Positions 39,745 through 52,765 of a stretch of 64,000 nucleotides of DNA are shown piece by piece. Made by a program: the position numbers and the translations under genes. This DNA is from Neocallimastix lanati (nom. inval.) (taxonomy: Eukaryota > Neocallimastigomycota > Neocallimastigomycetes > Neocallimastigales > Neocallimastigaceae): the NCBI GenBank assembly GCA_016946835.1, contig JACVTC010000037.1, positions 130,001 through 194,000 of the forward strand, in the 5' to 3' direction. The notes below the pieces were generated by a model that made no database searches, was not told the origin of the DNA, and saw nothing but the letters and a program-made list of their open reading frames with translations. How positions within the stretch are numbered: the first letter of the stretch is position 1; every line of letters starts with the position of its first letter.

Positions 39745-40961
39745 ACTACATTATTTGGTGATTACAGATTTGTGTTAACTTCGTTCTTCAGCTCTTAAAA
39801 CACACTACATAGCTTTAGTAATGTTATACTCTAGATTCGATGTAAAATTGTATATATAAGGGATTTTTTATCTATGATAACTTCAAATTTATAAATACTA
39901 GAAGTTTATTCAAGCTCAGCTTTGAATACCCTCATTTAAGTTTAGGTTTTATCTGGTTCTTAAGATTAAGATCTAGTTACAAATTCAATACCACTATTGC
40001 AATTAGAAGTAGTAGAGTTTCTGACGATTGTCCTAAATTCTGCCCTTACTGTGGAAAAGGCTAACAATCATTTATCCATTAGATATTTGAATGCTCTACC
40101 TTTTCCTTATGTCGATGTAAATCTTTAGGTTTTATCGATGATTTATTCATTATATTTTTCAATAAAGTAAGGAATCTTCCCGTACTTCCTTCTTATTCTA
40201 ATATTTTAGAATATGAAAATTTCTTAAACAGGTATATTTTTATATTCCTTCTTGGTGGAATTTCAGCTTTAGATGAGCTACAATTCAATACTAGGGAACG
40301 GAGACATTTAAGTGAACAACTCCTAAATAGTTCACAGGGGTCTATTGTTCCGTATATTGTGGGGCTTTCAGAATATTTTTCTAATACAATACCAATCATC
40401 AGTAGCTCTCTTGAGTTACTTTTTTGAGAGGTTTAGCAAAAACACTTTCATTACCAAGAGTGCCGACGTCGTATCGATATGGCAAAAGAATAGTGCATTT
40501 AGAAGTCCTGTTATTTCTCATCAATACACATTTACTGAACCTATAGTAAGAAATTCAACTTTTGATGGTCTTTCTTGTGGTTCAGGGGAGAGTTTAATGG
40601 ATACCACACTATCTATTTTAAAGATGTTATTTCTTTGTTTTATTACCTTTAGATTTAACTGGTGATCATGTTACTACACATAGTATACATCCCACCGAAA
40701 TTTTTTTAACTTTTGAACTTATTTTTTTTTATTCTTTATTACATTAAATTTTCTTTGATTAATTAAGATTTGTTTGTGCTTAATTTTATTTCTTTGTTTT
40801 ATTTAATCTTCTACATATATATATATATATATTTTATCTTTTAATTATACAATGTATTTTTTATTTATTAAATGTAATACATAATAATATTTTAATCTAT
40901 TTAATAAAGCACTGGAAACGTATTCTCCTCCTAGTCTATAAAAAAAAAAAAAAAAAAAAAA
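39745..40961 (+). pseudogene. 5'-truncated, decayed LINE with A tail
   Basis: Plus-strand copy of the same LINE lineage, opposite to the others. Interrupted translation gives SLGFIWFLRLRSSYKFNTTI then AIR (near 39930-40010) and VSDDCPKFCPYCGKG (zinc knuckle, near 40018-40060). FITKSADVVSIWQKN follows in the longest frame (40345-40665). It ends AATAAAGCACTGGAAACGTA then TTCTCCTCCTAGTCTA and about 24 A (40938-40961), the same 3' signature as the minus-strand modules. Only the region downstream of the RT is present, as expected for 5' truncation. Confidence 0.82.
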
Positions 40962-41619
40962 GAGATTTTTTAACTTATAAGTATTAACAAAATACAAAAT
41001 AATAGTATTATAAAATATATAAATCAGATATAATAATCAATATTTATTAAATATTTTTATTATCCTTATGTTTTAAAAAGCCCTTATAAATCTTTATTCT
41101 AATCTTTTAAGATTTTTTATTATTAAAAATTAATTTAATAATAAGCCAATAATTTTTTTTCAAAGTAAATTATAATTTAATAGACTTACATAGAGGTAAG
41201 ATAGAAATATACTGGTAATAAATGATGGTTAAACATAAAATAAATTAAAAATTTAATTAAGCATAAAAGAAATAATTTTTACTGGCTTATCAAAGAATGG
41301 AGAATAATAATAAAAAAAAAAATACAGTAAAATTAATATAACAGATAAAAAAATTTAATTATTAAAAATATATCGAAAAAAAAAAAAATAAAAATAAAAA
41401 TAAAATTTTAATTTTTTTTTTATTTCATAATTAAGATAAATTGTAATAGAAGAGAATAAAGGTTTATTTTATTTCTATATTATAGATATTGTATTAAAAG
41501 ATAAATAAATGAAATTATGTATTTTTAAATAAATATAAAAATTTTTATTAAACATAAAAATTTTAATTTTATTTTCAAAATTTATATCACCATCTAATTT
41601 TAAAAATTTCAGTTTTAAA
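40962..41619. other. Spacer and promoter region of the dehydratase gene
   Basis: A/T-rich with no coding signal. The 100-200 bp before 41620 probably act as promoter/5' UTR for the plus-strand gene, but no motif stands out. Confidence 0.6.
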
Positions 41620-42050
41620 ATGTCTTTATCATTATCTACCAATTACCTTGCCTCATCTACTTTATTTGAATTTTCAAAAAAGATAATTCCACCTTTAACT
41701 CATGAGCTTCATAAGGGACAATCAGGTATAAAAAAAAAAAAAGTATAATTTTACAAATAAATATATTATAAATTTAAAGAGTAATTTATATTGGAATTAA
41801 ATATTCATTTATAAGATATATAATAAATATATTATTGAATACATATTTAAGTTAAAAAAAATCCTTTTTTTTTTTTTTTTTTAAAAAAAAAAGAGTTAAA
41901 AAAAATATATTTTTATGTATATAATCCAATTTTTTTTTTTTGTATATATAAATATTAATAATCATAAATGATGATTTTAAGAGAAATTGAAAAAATTAAT
42001 TGATTAATTGTTATATATAAATGAGTGAATACTATTAATTTCGAAAAATC

Positions 42051-42081
<31 letters not shown>

Positions 42082-42683
42082 TAATACATACATGTATATT
42101 TAAATTATAAATATTTAGGAAGAATTGCTGTAATTGGGGGAAGTGAAGAGTAAATGTTTAATAATATAAATTATTTTTATATAATTATATAATTATTGTT
42201 ATATATATATATATTTATTTTAATGCTTATTTTCGATATATTCGAAAAATTATTTACATATATCAATACATTTTCTTTCATTTCAACTAACATCATTTCA
42301 ATCAACATCTTTTTTTTTAATGTTATAAAAAATTCGAAAAATTATTTACATATATCAATACATTTTTTTTCTTTTTCATTTCATTTCAATTAACAACTTT
42401 TTTTTTTTTTCTCTTTTTTTTACTGTTATAAAGATATACAGGTGCTCCATACTTTTCTGCTATGTCTTCTTTAAAACTTGTAATTAACAATTAAATTCAT
42501 TATTAAATATATAAAAATGTTCATTTTTAGTAATTTTACTTAATGGTTTAATAATATTAAATGATAACACTTCTTTCTTATAAACATATTAAATTCATAA
42601 ATATATTTAATATTTAATTTCAAAGGGTGCTGATTTAGCTCATGTTTTCTGTGAAAAGAAAGCTGGTGTTCCAATTAAGGTGT

Positions 42684-42715
<32 letters not shown>

Positions 42716-43411
42716 TTTTTCTAAATAAATATAATAATGTATCAAATATTTTATTGTATAAATAAGTATAATTAATAATATTAATATTTAATAAATATCA
42801 TTTTAAATATTAATCGATTTTTTTAATATATATATTTTTATTAAATATTTAGAGTTATTCTCCAGAACTTATTGTTCATCCATACTTACAAAGTTTAGAG
42901 TATTATATATATTTATATTTATATATTTTACATTGATATTTAGAGATTGATCATATGAAAAAATAACATTTTTTTAATTAAATAATATATATATATTATT
43001 ATTATTATTAAATACTTTTTATGTAACATATTATAATCAACATATAAAAAGACGTCTTAAAAAGAATAATGCAAATGATATTGATGCTAAAATTAATGAA
43101 ATAGTTGAAAAAGTTTCAGCTATTTTCCCAAGATTACATGTTTTAGTTATTGGTCCGGGTTTATCAAGAGATCAAGGTTTAATTACCACAGTTGAAAAAA
43201 TTATTGAAAAAGCTAAAGAAGTTAATTTACCATTAGTTATTGATGCTGTAAGTTTTTATTAAATTTGTTAAATTTTAATTACTAAAAATTTATAATTATC
43301 GTTATTATTATTATTATTATTATTATTATTTTCTTATTTAATATATATTTTATATTTATATAAATAAATTATATTATTTATTATATATTATATATTATGT
43401 ATATATAAATA

Positions 43412-43445
<34 letters not shown>

Positions 43446-44693
43446 TTTTTTTTCTTTATAAAAATATTATTTTTTTATGATATTTATTGAACATAATTGT
43501 ATGATTAATAAATATATTAATTTATAATAAAAACAAACAAATAATGATATTACTATTCAACTACTACTACTTACTACTACTAATAATAAAAAGGATGGTT
43601 TATTTATTATTCAAAATAATCCTGATCTTATTAAAGGATATAAGCCTGCAATTCTTACTCCAAATGTTGTTGAATTCAATCGTTTGTGTAATAAGATGGT
43701 ACAAATTATTATAAATTTTTATTTAATTAAAACATATTTAATATATTTATTAAAAAAATTTTTTTTGTTAATTTTTTTGATAAGATTTTATTATATATTA
43801 ATACTAATTATATTGATGTAATATTATATATGTATATATATAAATTATTTGTTTTATTTGGTGATAATTCTAATGTAAAAAGAAAATTGGAAATGATACT
43901 ACTAGAAAATATCAAATTGCCTCTAAATTAAGTCAAGAACTTGGTAATGTTACTATTGTTCAAAAGGGTTCTACTGATTTAGTTACTAATGGAAAAACTA
44001 GTAAGGAAAAAAAAAAGTTATAGATATAGATATTATTATTTTTCATAAAATAATAATCTTATTTTATATTTGATTATTTATTTATTTATTTATTTATTAT
44101 TATTCTTATATAATATTAGTTTATACATGTGATACTCGTGGTAGTGTTAGAAGATGTGGTGGTCAAGGTGATGTTTTATCTGGTGCTATTGCTACTTTCT
44201 ATGCATGGGGTAAATGTTATCAAAGCAAAAATTGGAGGTAAATTAATTTTACTTTACAACTACAATTATAAAATTATTTTAATCGATATATTGTTATTAT
44301 TACTATAATTAATAATAATGTAGTAACTATCTTTTATTGTTATTGCCATAATTATTATTTTTTTTTATTTATTTTTTTTATTTTATTTTATTTAAATATA
44401 TATATTTTATTTTTTTAATTTTTTTTTTTTTTATTACTTTTTTTTTTTTTTTCTACTAAAATTTTATTAGTCATCCAGAAGAACCTGCTTTTGGTTCTGA
44501 TTTTGATGAAAAGATTCCAATGTTAGCATCTTGGGCTGGTTGTTATATTACAAGAAACTGTTCTTGTGCAGCTTTTGAAAAATATGGACGTTCAATGACA
44601 GCAACTAATATGGTTGAATTAATTGGAAGTGTTTTTGAAAATACTTTTGAAGAAAAAGATGAAAAATTTAAGAAATTTAAAAATAAGATATAA
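41620..44693 (+). CDS. ATP-dependent (S)-NAD(P)H-hydrate dehydratase (10 exons)
   Basis: Exons 41620-41725, 42119-42149, 42434-42479, 42626-42679, 42853-42899, 43052-43247, 43594-43698, 43883-44000, 44120-44237, 44471-44693. All GT-AG, phases consistent, 1,044 nt, 347 aa (yeast YKL151C is about 337). Ribokinase-like CARKD/NNRD family: [94 protein letters not shown], and the nucleotide/catalytic motif [10 protein letters not shown]. The enzyme uses ATP to dehydrate damaged, hydrated NADH/NADPH back to the normal cofactor, working with an epimerase. Several exons are tiny (31, 46, 47, 54 nt). The exon 5/6 junction was chosen by phase (donor after TTAGA, acceptor at 43051) and is the least certain. 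No clear targeting peptide was seen. Confidence 0.92.
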
Positions 44694-45613
<920 letters not shown>

Positions 45614-45952
45614 TGTTAAAGTATTAAATAATATAAATAAATAAACTTAACAATTTAAGTTTATAATTAAATAATAGAAAATATAAATCATAAATATTTA
45701 TGTAAAAACTAAACTTAAAATGTAAATTAACATTATTTATGTTAATACATAATTAAATGTAAATCATTAAATTTATCATGCGCATGTAAATAATCTCTTT
45801 ATTCTTGTTTATTCACGTGAAATAATAATATAGTTTATATAAAAATATTTGTTTATTCTTTAGACGAAAATTCGCGACTTTCGTCAATATAATATTTTAT
45901 AATAAATAAATAAATGTATGAATAATTAATAATTAAATAAATTTCTTTAATA
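45614..45952 (+). repeat. copia 5' LTR
   Basis: 339 bp, starts TGTTAAAG and ends CTTTAATA (imperfect inverted ends; the terminal dinucleotide is TA rather than CA in both LTRs). It contains a relatively GC-rich patch (GACGAAAATTCGCGACTTTC) with an inverted repeat GACGAAAA...TTTCGTC, and the promoter for the element must lie here. Confidence 0.95.
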
Positions 45953-45980
45953 GATTAAGAGTCTCATTTGTACTCTTAAC
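45953..45980 (+). promoter_or_regulatory. Hairpin at the expected primer-binding site
   Basis: Directly after the 5' LTR, TTAAGAGT (45955-45962) and ACTCTTAA (45972-45979) form a perfect 8-bp stem around a 9-nt loop. The first-strand primer normally binds here. A palindromic site fits priming by an internal tRNA stem-loop or self-priming, but no tRNA match was identified. Confidence 0.5.
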
Positions 45981-46119
45981 ATTCTCATAAAACAAAGATA
46001 AAATAATATAAAATATCTTTAATAAAATAAAATAATAATTAAATAAAATATAAATAAAATTATTTAATATAACACAAAATTGTTTTTAATAAAACACAAA
46101 ATCATTATAATACTAATTT

Positions 46120-46156
<37 letters not shown>

Positions 46157-46167
46157 ATAAAATATTT

Positions 46168-49100
46168 ATGAACGAATCTTTATTTTTCAAAAAGGAAGCC
46201 ATATTGAATGGCAAAAATTATAACATATGGTATGATAGTTTGAAAGATGTCCTCGAAAAGGATGGCTTAGAGGAATATCTAATAAAAGATGTAGTAAAAG
46301 AAAAAGAAAAGGCCACAAATAGTAATGCGGACGATATAGAAAATGCAAGAAGGAATAATACAAAAGTCCGCTACATCATAAAAAATACCATATGTACCAA
46401 AATTCATGAGGACATAATCGGAATGACTACCCCTCGTGAAATAATCGAATATTTAGAAGGGGAGTACAAACTCAATGAAAATGATATGACTCAATGGATG
46501 AATAAATTAAGAGAAGTAAAAGCGAAGAAAGAGGAAGATATTCCATTTACCTTAAAAAGACTATTTAAATTATTTAAAGGTATGGAATCTTCCGGAAATA
46601 ATATTTCCGAAAAGGAAAAAGTTAAATACATATTAAAATCATTGCCTACAAGTTACAAAAAGAAAATAACATTAAATGGCAATGAAAATGCTGAAAATCT
46701 TAGGACCACCATCGTAAACGACATAAACACCTGGATTTATGTCGACGATGTTACCCAAAATGGAAATGACTCTGATGATCCGATGGATATAGATTATGCT
46801 GGGAAACTTGGACACAAGGATAGGAAAAATTTAAAAAACAAGAACAATAATAAAAATTTTCCCAAAAAAGGAAATCCAAGTAAACAAAACAATAAAGATA
46901 AATTTAATAGTAATAAATATAGCAATAATAATAAATTCTGTGAAATATGTGAAAAAGGAGGCCATTCCACCAAAGAATGTAGATATAATCCAAGAAATCC
47001 AAAAGGATTATATAACAAGTACTACATTCAAGATGAACAAAAATACAGAAACAATTATCATCCACATTATAATGGGCAAAATGGAAGAGCCGTTAGATAC
47101 ATTAATTTAAATAATGAATACAACGAAAATGTATCGTATGATGATATCCGCCCAATGTTTTATAAATATTATAATCCTAAAAGCAAAGGAAAATATGTGG
47201 ATGATGATGATTCAGATGAATATCAAGAATCTGAAAAATCAAATTGTTTCATAAATTATGATAAAGAAGACGTTAAAAATGAAGTTTTAATTAAAAATAA
47301 TATAATAACACGAGTAGAAAATAAATTAAATTTAGCTAAAGAAATTTTTATAAATAATATTAATAAAAAGGAAATAAATACAAATAATACAAATGAAATT
47401 TTTAATATTAATTACAATAAAAAAGAAACATCAGAATGGTTATATGATTCAGGTGCTGGTGAACATATAACTAATGATCTAAGTCTGCTTAAAAATTTTA
47501 AAAAAGAAAAAATAAAGTTAAGATGTGCAAATAATACTTATTGCTATTTTGAAGGCCATGGTGAATTTGAATTTACTATTAATAATTATCATTTTAAATT
47601 TAACAAAGTATTATATTCAAAAGAAGTAGCTAAAAATATTATTAGTGGAATAGAATGGGCAAAACAAGATGTTAAAACCTTGACAGAAAAGGATAAACAC
47701 AATAATATTATCCTCAGAATTTTAGATAACAATTATAATATTATTGCCACATTCCAAGCTAATAATAACAATGAAGTTAAAATTGTAGTTACTCATTTCA
47801 ATATTGAAAACGAAAGAAACTCTAAGAATAATATTATGGCAATTCAAAATTTTCGTAATGCTGAAGAACTAATTTGGCATCGACGGCTTGGCCATTTCTA
47901 CCAAGAAGATTTGAAAAACTTCCTAAACCATCATGAAATTAACTTAGATAAGTGTGACGATTGCAGAATCGCGAAAATGAAACGCAATCCACACAATAAA
48001 ATTCCTCCCAAAGCCAAAGAAATATTAGAAGTTATCCACTCGGATATTATTGGTCCAATTAACACATCATACACAGGAAAAAGGTTTATACTAACTATCC
48101 TAGATGAAGTATCAAGAAAATCATGGGTCTTTATTATGAAGAGTAAATCAGAAGCTACAGACATTATCATTAATACCTTAAGAATGTTAAATAATAAATA
48201 CAAAGATTATAAAATAAAAGTTTTTAAATCTGATAACGCAAAGGAATATAAAAACAAGAAAATTGATTACTTTTGCAATGAAAATGGAATAGAAAAGGTT
48301 TTTTCTCCCCCGTATAATCCAGTAAATAACGGATTATGCGAAAGATTTAACTTAACTATTGTTTCCTGCGCAAAAACCTTGCTATATTGGAGTGGACTAA
48401 GCGAAAATTTTTGGGACTTCGCGATATTATATGCCAATTATATATACAACAAAGTTCCTCATTCTGGAATTCATAATAAAATTCCAGATGAAATCTTCTA
48501 TATGAATAAAGTAAAAATTAATCATATCAAAGTATTCGGATGCATCTCTTTTTATATTGACAGAAGTCAAAACAAATCAAAATTTTCACCTAATTCCAAG
48601 AAAGGAATTTTTCTTGGGTTTAGTGAAAAATCAAACAGTTACATCATTATGGATTTTCACGATTATTCAATCCACTACTGTAGAGAAATATACTGTCTTG
48701 AGGATACTCCTGCTAATATTAAATTAGCAAATAATAAAATTAATCAATATGGGGACCAAGACTTTCTAGCCTTTGATTTCTATTTTTCAAAAAATTCACC
48801 ACAATTTTCTGGGGAAGACAATCTAGATCATAGCCATCACAATGACAAATCTTCTGAAAATAAATATAACGGAAATTTCAAGAAAAATAACAAAAATTTG
48901 GGACCTTCTTCAAAGAAATTACCTACTGGACTTAATGAACAAATTCATAAAAATTCAAATAACGAACATTTACCCAAAAAAGACAAAGGTAAAAGCCCAG
49001 CAACTGAGGATCAAAATGATACCAATATTTCTAATAATATCGGTAAGGACATTCCTACAAAAATTCAAGAAGAAGAGGACCAAAATGTCAAAAATCAAGA

Positions 49101-51453
49101 TAATTTCAAAAATTCATCTGATGAAAATTTTTCTGATAATAAAAATTTTTCAAAAAATGAAGAAAATTCAATAAACAAAGACAAAAATTTAAATGAAACC
49201 TTATCAAATAATAATTTTAATCATGAGAAAAATTTTTCTGGAAATTCAAATAATAATAAAGTTAGAATTTCTAAAACTCAAAATAATAATGAAATTTTTG
49301 ATGAAGAAAAATTTTTTGATATTAATGACGAAACCTTAATTAATATGAAATTTAATAATCAAGAAAAAGTCAATGAACAAACCAATATGTCTTCTAATAA
49401 ATCTAATATAAATATAGATAATTTTAATAAAAATTTTTCTGAAACAAATATTAAAAATAATATATCTACCAATACTACTAACAATATATTGCAATCAAAA
49501 AATTTATCAAACTCAAATTATTATAATTTTCCTTCTTCTTCTCAAGGAAACACTATGTTTAATAGAAATAATATTATCTCTTCTTACATTGACAAAAAGT
49601 TCCCTTTTAACGGCAGAAGAAGTGTTAAAGAATTACACATAGATAACCAAAATTCTTTTAATACTAATCCTTTCAATAGAATTAATTTACCTCATCATAG
49701 GAGTAACTTTCATTTCAAAAATAATAAAAATTTTGAAAATGGAAATATCGATTATTTATTTTCAAATAATCAATATATAATTAAGAAAAATAAATTTTTA
49801 CATGATAAAAATCATTTTAATTTTAATTTTCATAAAAGGTCACTTTCAGACGATTTAACACCTTCCCAATCGCAAAAATTTCGTAGATCAAACTTTAATT
49901 CTAAAATTATTGCTTCCTTGGAATATTTTGTGCCACAATCATTTTTCCAAGCCACAAATTGCAAAGACCATGTTCTATGGGAAAAAGCTATGGATAATGA
50001 ACTTGATAATCTTTACACCAATAAAATTATGACTTTTGTTAATACTATTCCAGATGGTAAGAAACCTATTCCTTCCAAATGGGTTTACGCTCTTAAAACC
50101 GATGGCCTTGGACATGTAATTAAACATAAAGCCCGCTTTGTTGCTAAAGGCTTTATTCAAAAATATGGTATTGATTACGAAATGACTTTCTCACCTACTT
50201 TAAATATTGATTGTCTTAAGCTTCTTATCGCTCTCGCTGCTAAATTTAAATGGGATATTCTACAATTAGATATCAAAGCTGCGTATCTCAACGCGAATTT
50301 AGACAAGGACATTTACGTTAAAATTCCCCCTGGAGATCCTAACTTTGGGAGGGGATATTGGAAACTAAACAAAGCACTGTACGGTTTAAAACAATCTGGC
50401 CGACAGTGGTATAAAACTATTTCAAAATTTTTAATAGAACAAGGAATGGAGCAACTAAAATCCGAAAGTTGTGTTTTTAAGAAAGTTATTAACAGAAAAT
50501 TAGTTTGTATAATAGGCTTATATGTAGATGATATGATTGTTACTGGCGAAAAGGAAGAAATTAACAAAATTTTCAATAAAATTAAAAATAAATTTGAAAT
50601 CTCAAAATCTGGACCGATTGACTACTTATTAGGAATTAAAGTCGAAAATAATAATAAAACATATTCATTATCACAAACTCAATTTATAAACAATATTCTA
50701 AAAAAATTTAATATTAACAACCAAAGAGTAAGAAGAACACCATGTGTTGGTGACAATACTAAATCTGAAAATAATCAACCATTCGACAAAACCAAATATA
50801 AAAGTGCAATTGGTATGTTAATATATTTATCAAAATGTACCAGACCCGACATTGCATTTTCAGTTAATAAAGCCGCTAGAAATTCAGAAAATTCAACAGT
50901 ATCTGACTGGCACAAAGTTATAGCTATATTACAATATTTAAAAGACACTAAAAATTATAAAATTAAATATGATGGCACTGGTAACATTGTAGGTTACACA
51001 GATTCAGACTTCGCTGGTGATGTTACTGACAGAAAATCAACGTCAGGTAATATTATCTTAATGGGAAATAATCCAATATCCTGGACTTCGAAAAAACAGT
51101 CAGTTGTCGCCACATCAACAGCAGAAGCTGAATACATAAGTGCATCAGTATGTATAAAGAAATTATTAAGAATTAAAAATATCTTATATGAATTATTCAA
51201 ATTTAACAAACCACTAACATTATTCACTGATAATAATGCAAGTAAAATTTCAATGGAAAATGGGGAATTAAATCCAAAATTAAAACATATTTCAATCAAA
51301 TATCATTTTAATAAAGACAATATTGAGAAAAATTTAATTAAATTAAAATATATCAGTACCGATAAAATGCTAGCTGACACATTAACAAAATGCGTTAATG
51401 GAACTAAAATGACAACCTTTGCAAATCAAATTTTCATTACAAATGAAAACTGA
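46168..51453 (+). CDS. copia Gag-Pol polyprotein (1,761 aa)
   Basis: Single uninterrupted frame. Residues 1-200: copia-type Gag (KKEAILNGKNYNIWYDSLKD). CCHC knuckle CEICEKGGHSTKEC at 258-271. Aspartic protease DSGAGEHI (Asp427). Integrase zinc region with His571, HRRLGHF...CDDC, and a catalytic core Asp626, Asp689, Glu725 (D-35-E spacing). An Asn/Lys/Ser-rich linker of about 380 residues (roughly 880-1260). RT from SKWVYALKTDGLGHVIKHKA through QLDIKAAYLNA to YVDDM (Asp1454/Asp1455). RNase H from GYTDSDFAGD (Asp1612) to STAEAEYI (Glu1653). All catalytic residues are present. Gag and Pol share one frame with no shift or stop between them, so Gag excess must come from another mechanism. The start is the first ATG after the leader. 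Confidence 0.95.
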   Translation: MNESLFFKKEAILNGKNYNIWYDSLKDVLEKDGLEEYLIKDVVKEKEKATNSNADDIENARRNNTKVRYIIKNTICTKIHEDIIGMTTPREIIEYLEGEYKLNENDMTQWMNKLREVKAKKEEDIPFTLKRLFKLFKGMESSGNNISEKEKVKYILKSLPTSYKKKITLNGNENAENLRTTIVNDINTWIYVDDVTQNGNDSDDPMDIDYAGKLGHKDRKNLKNKNNNKNFPKKGNPSKQNNKDKFNSNKYSNNNKFCEICEKGGHSTKECRYNPRNPKGLYNKYYIQDEQKYRNNYHPHYNGQNGRAVRYINLNNEYNENVSYDDIRPMFYKYYNPKSKGKYVDDDDSDEYQESEKSNCFINYDKEDVKNEVLIKNNIITRVENKLNLAKEIFINNINKKEINTNNTNEIFNINYNKKETSEWLYDSGAGEHITNDLSLLKNFKKEKIKLRCANNTYCYFEGHGEFEFTINNYHFKFNKVLYSKEVAKNIISGIEWAKQDVKTLTEKDKHNNIILRILDNNYNIIATFQANNNNEVKIVVTHFNIENERNSKNNIMAIQNFRNAEELIWHRRLGHFYQEDLKNFLNHHEINLDKCDDCRIAKMKRNPHNKIPPKAKEILEVIHSDIIGPINTSYTGKRFILTILDEVSRKSWVFIMKSKSEATDIIINTLRMLNNKYKDYKIKVFKSDNAKEYKNKKIDYFCNENGIEKVFSPPYNPVNNGLCERFNLTIVSCAKTLLYWSGLSENFWDFAILYANYIYNKVPHSGIHNKIPDEIFYMNKVKINHIKVFGCISFYIDRSQNKSKFSPNSKKGIFLGFSEKSNSYIIMDFHDYSIHYCREIYCLEDTPANIKLANNKINQYGDQDFLAFDFYFSKNSPQFSGEDNLDHSHHNDKSSENKYNGNFKKNNKNLGPSSKKLPTGLNEQIHKNSNNEHLPKKDKGKSPATEDQNDTNISNNIGKDIPTKIQEEEDQNVKNQDNFKNSSDENFSDNKNFSKNEENSINKDKNLNETLSNNNFNHEKNFSGNSNNNKVRISKTQNNNEIFDEEKFFDINDETLINMKFNNQEKVNEQTNMSSNKSNINIDNFNKNFSETNIKNNISTNTTNNILQSKNLSNSNYYNFPSSSQGNTMFNRNNIISSYIDKKFPFNGRRSVKELHIDNQNSFNTNPFNRINLPHHRSNFHFKNNKNFENGNIDYLFSNNQYIIKKNKFLHDKNHFNFNFHKRSLSDDLTPSQSQKFRRSNFNSKIIASLEYFVPQSFFQATNCKDHVLWEKAMDNELDNLYTNKIMTFVNTIPDGKKPIPSKWVYALKTDGLGHVIKHKARFVAKGFIQKYGIDYEMTFSPTLNIDCLKLLIALAAKFKWDILQLDIKAAYLNANLDKDIYVKIPPGDPNFGRGYWKLNKALYGLKQSGRQWYKTISKFLIEQGMEQLKSESCVFKKVINRKLVCIIGLYVDDMIVTGEKEEINKIFNKIKNKFEISKSGPIDYLLGIKVENNNKTYSLSQTQFINNILKKFNINNQRVRRTPCVGDNTKSENNQPFDKTKYKSAIGMLIYLSKCTRPDIAFSVNKAARNSENSTVSDWHKVIAILQYLKDTKNYKIKYDGTGNIVGYTDSDFAGDVTDRKSTSGNIILMGNNPISWTSKKQSVVATSTAEAEYISASVCIKKLLRIKNILYELFKFNKPLTLFTDNNASKISMENGELNPKLKHISIKYHFNKDNIEKNLIKLKYISTDKMLADTLTKCVNGTKMTTFANQIFITNEN

Positions 51454-51456
51454 TTT

Positions 51457-51465
51457 GAGGGGGAG
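51457..51465 (+). promoter_or_regulatory. Polypurine tract
   Basis: GAGGGGGAG lies immediately before the 3' LTR and four bases after the polyprotein stop. This is the expected plus-strand DNA primer site. Confidence 0.85.
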
Positions 51466-52765
<1,300 letters not shown>

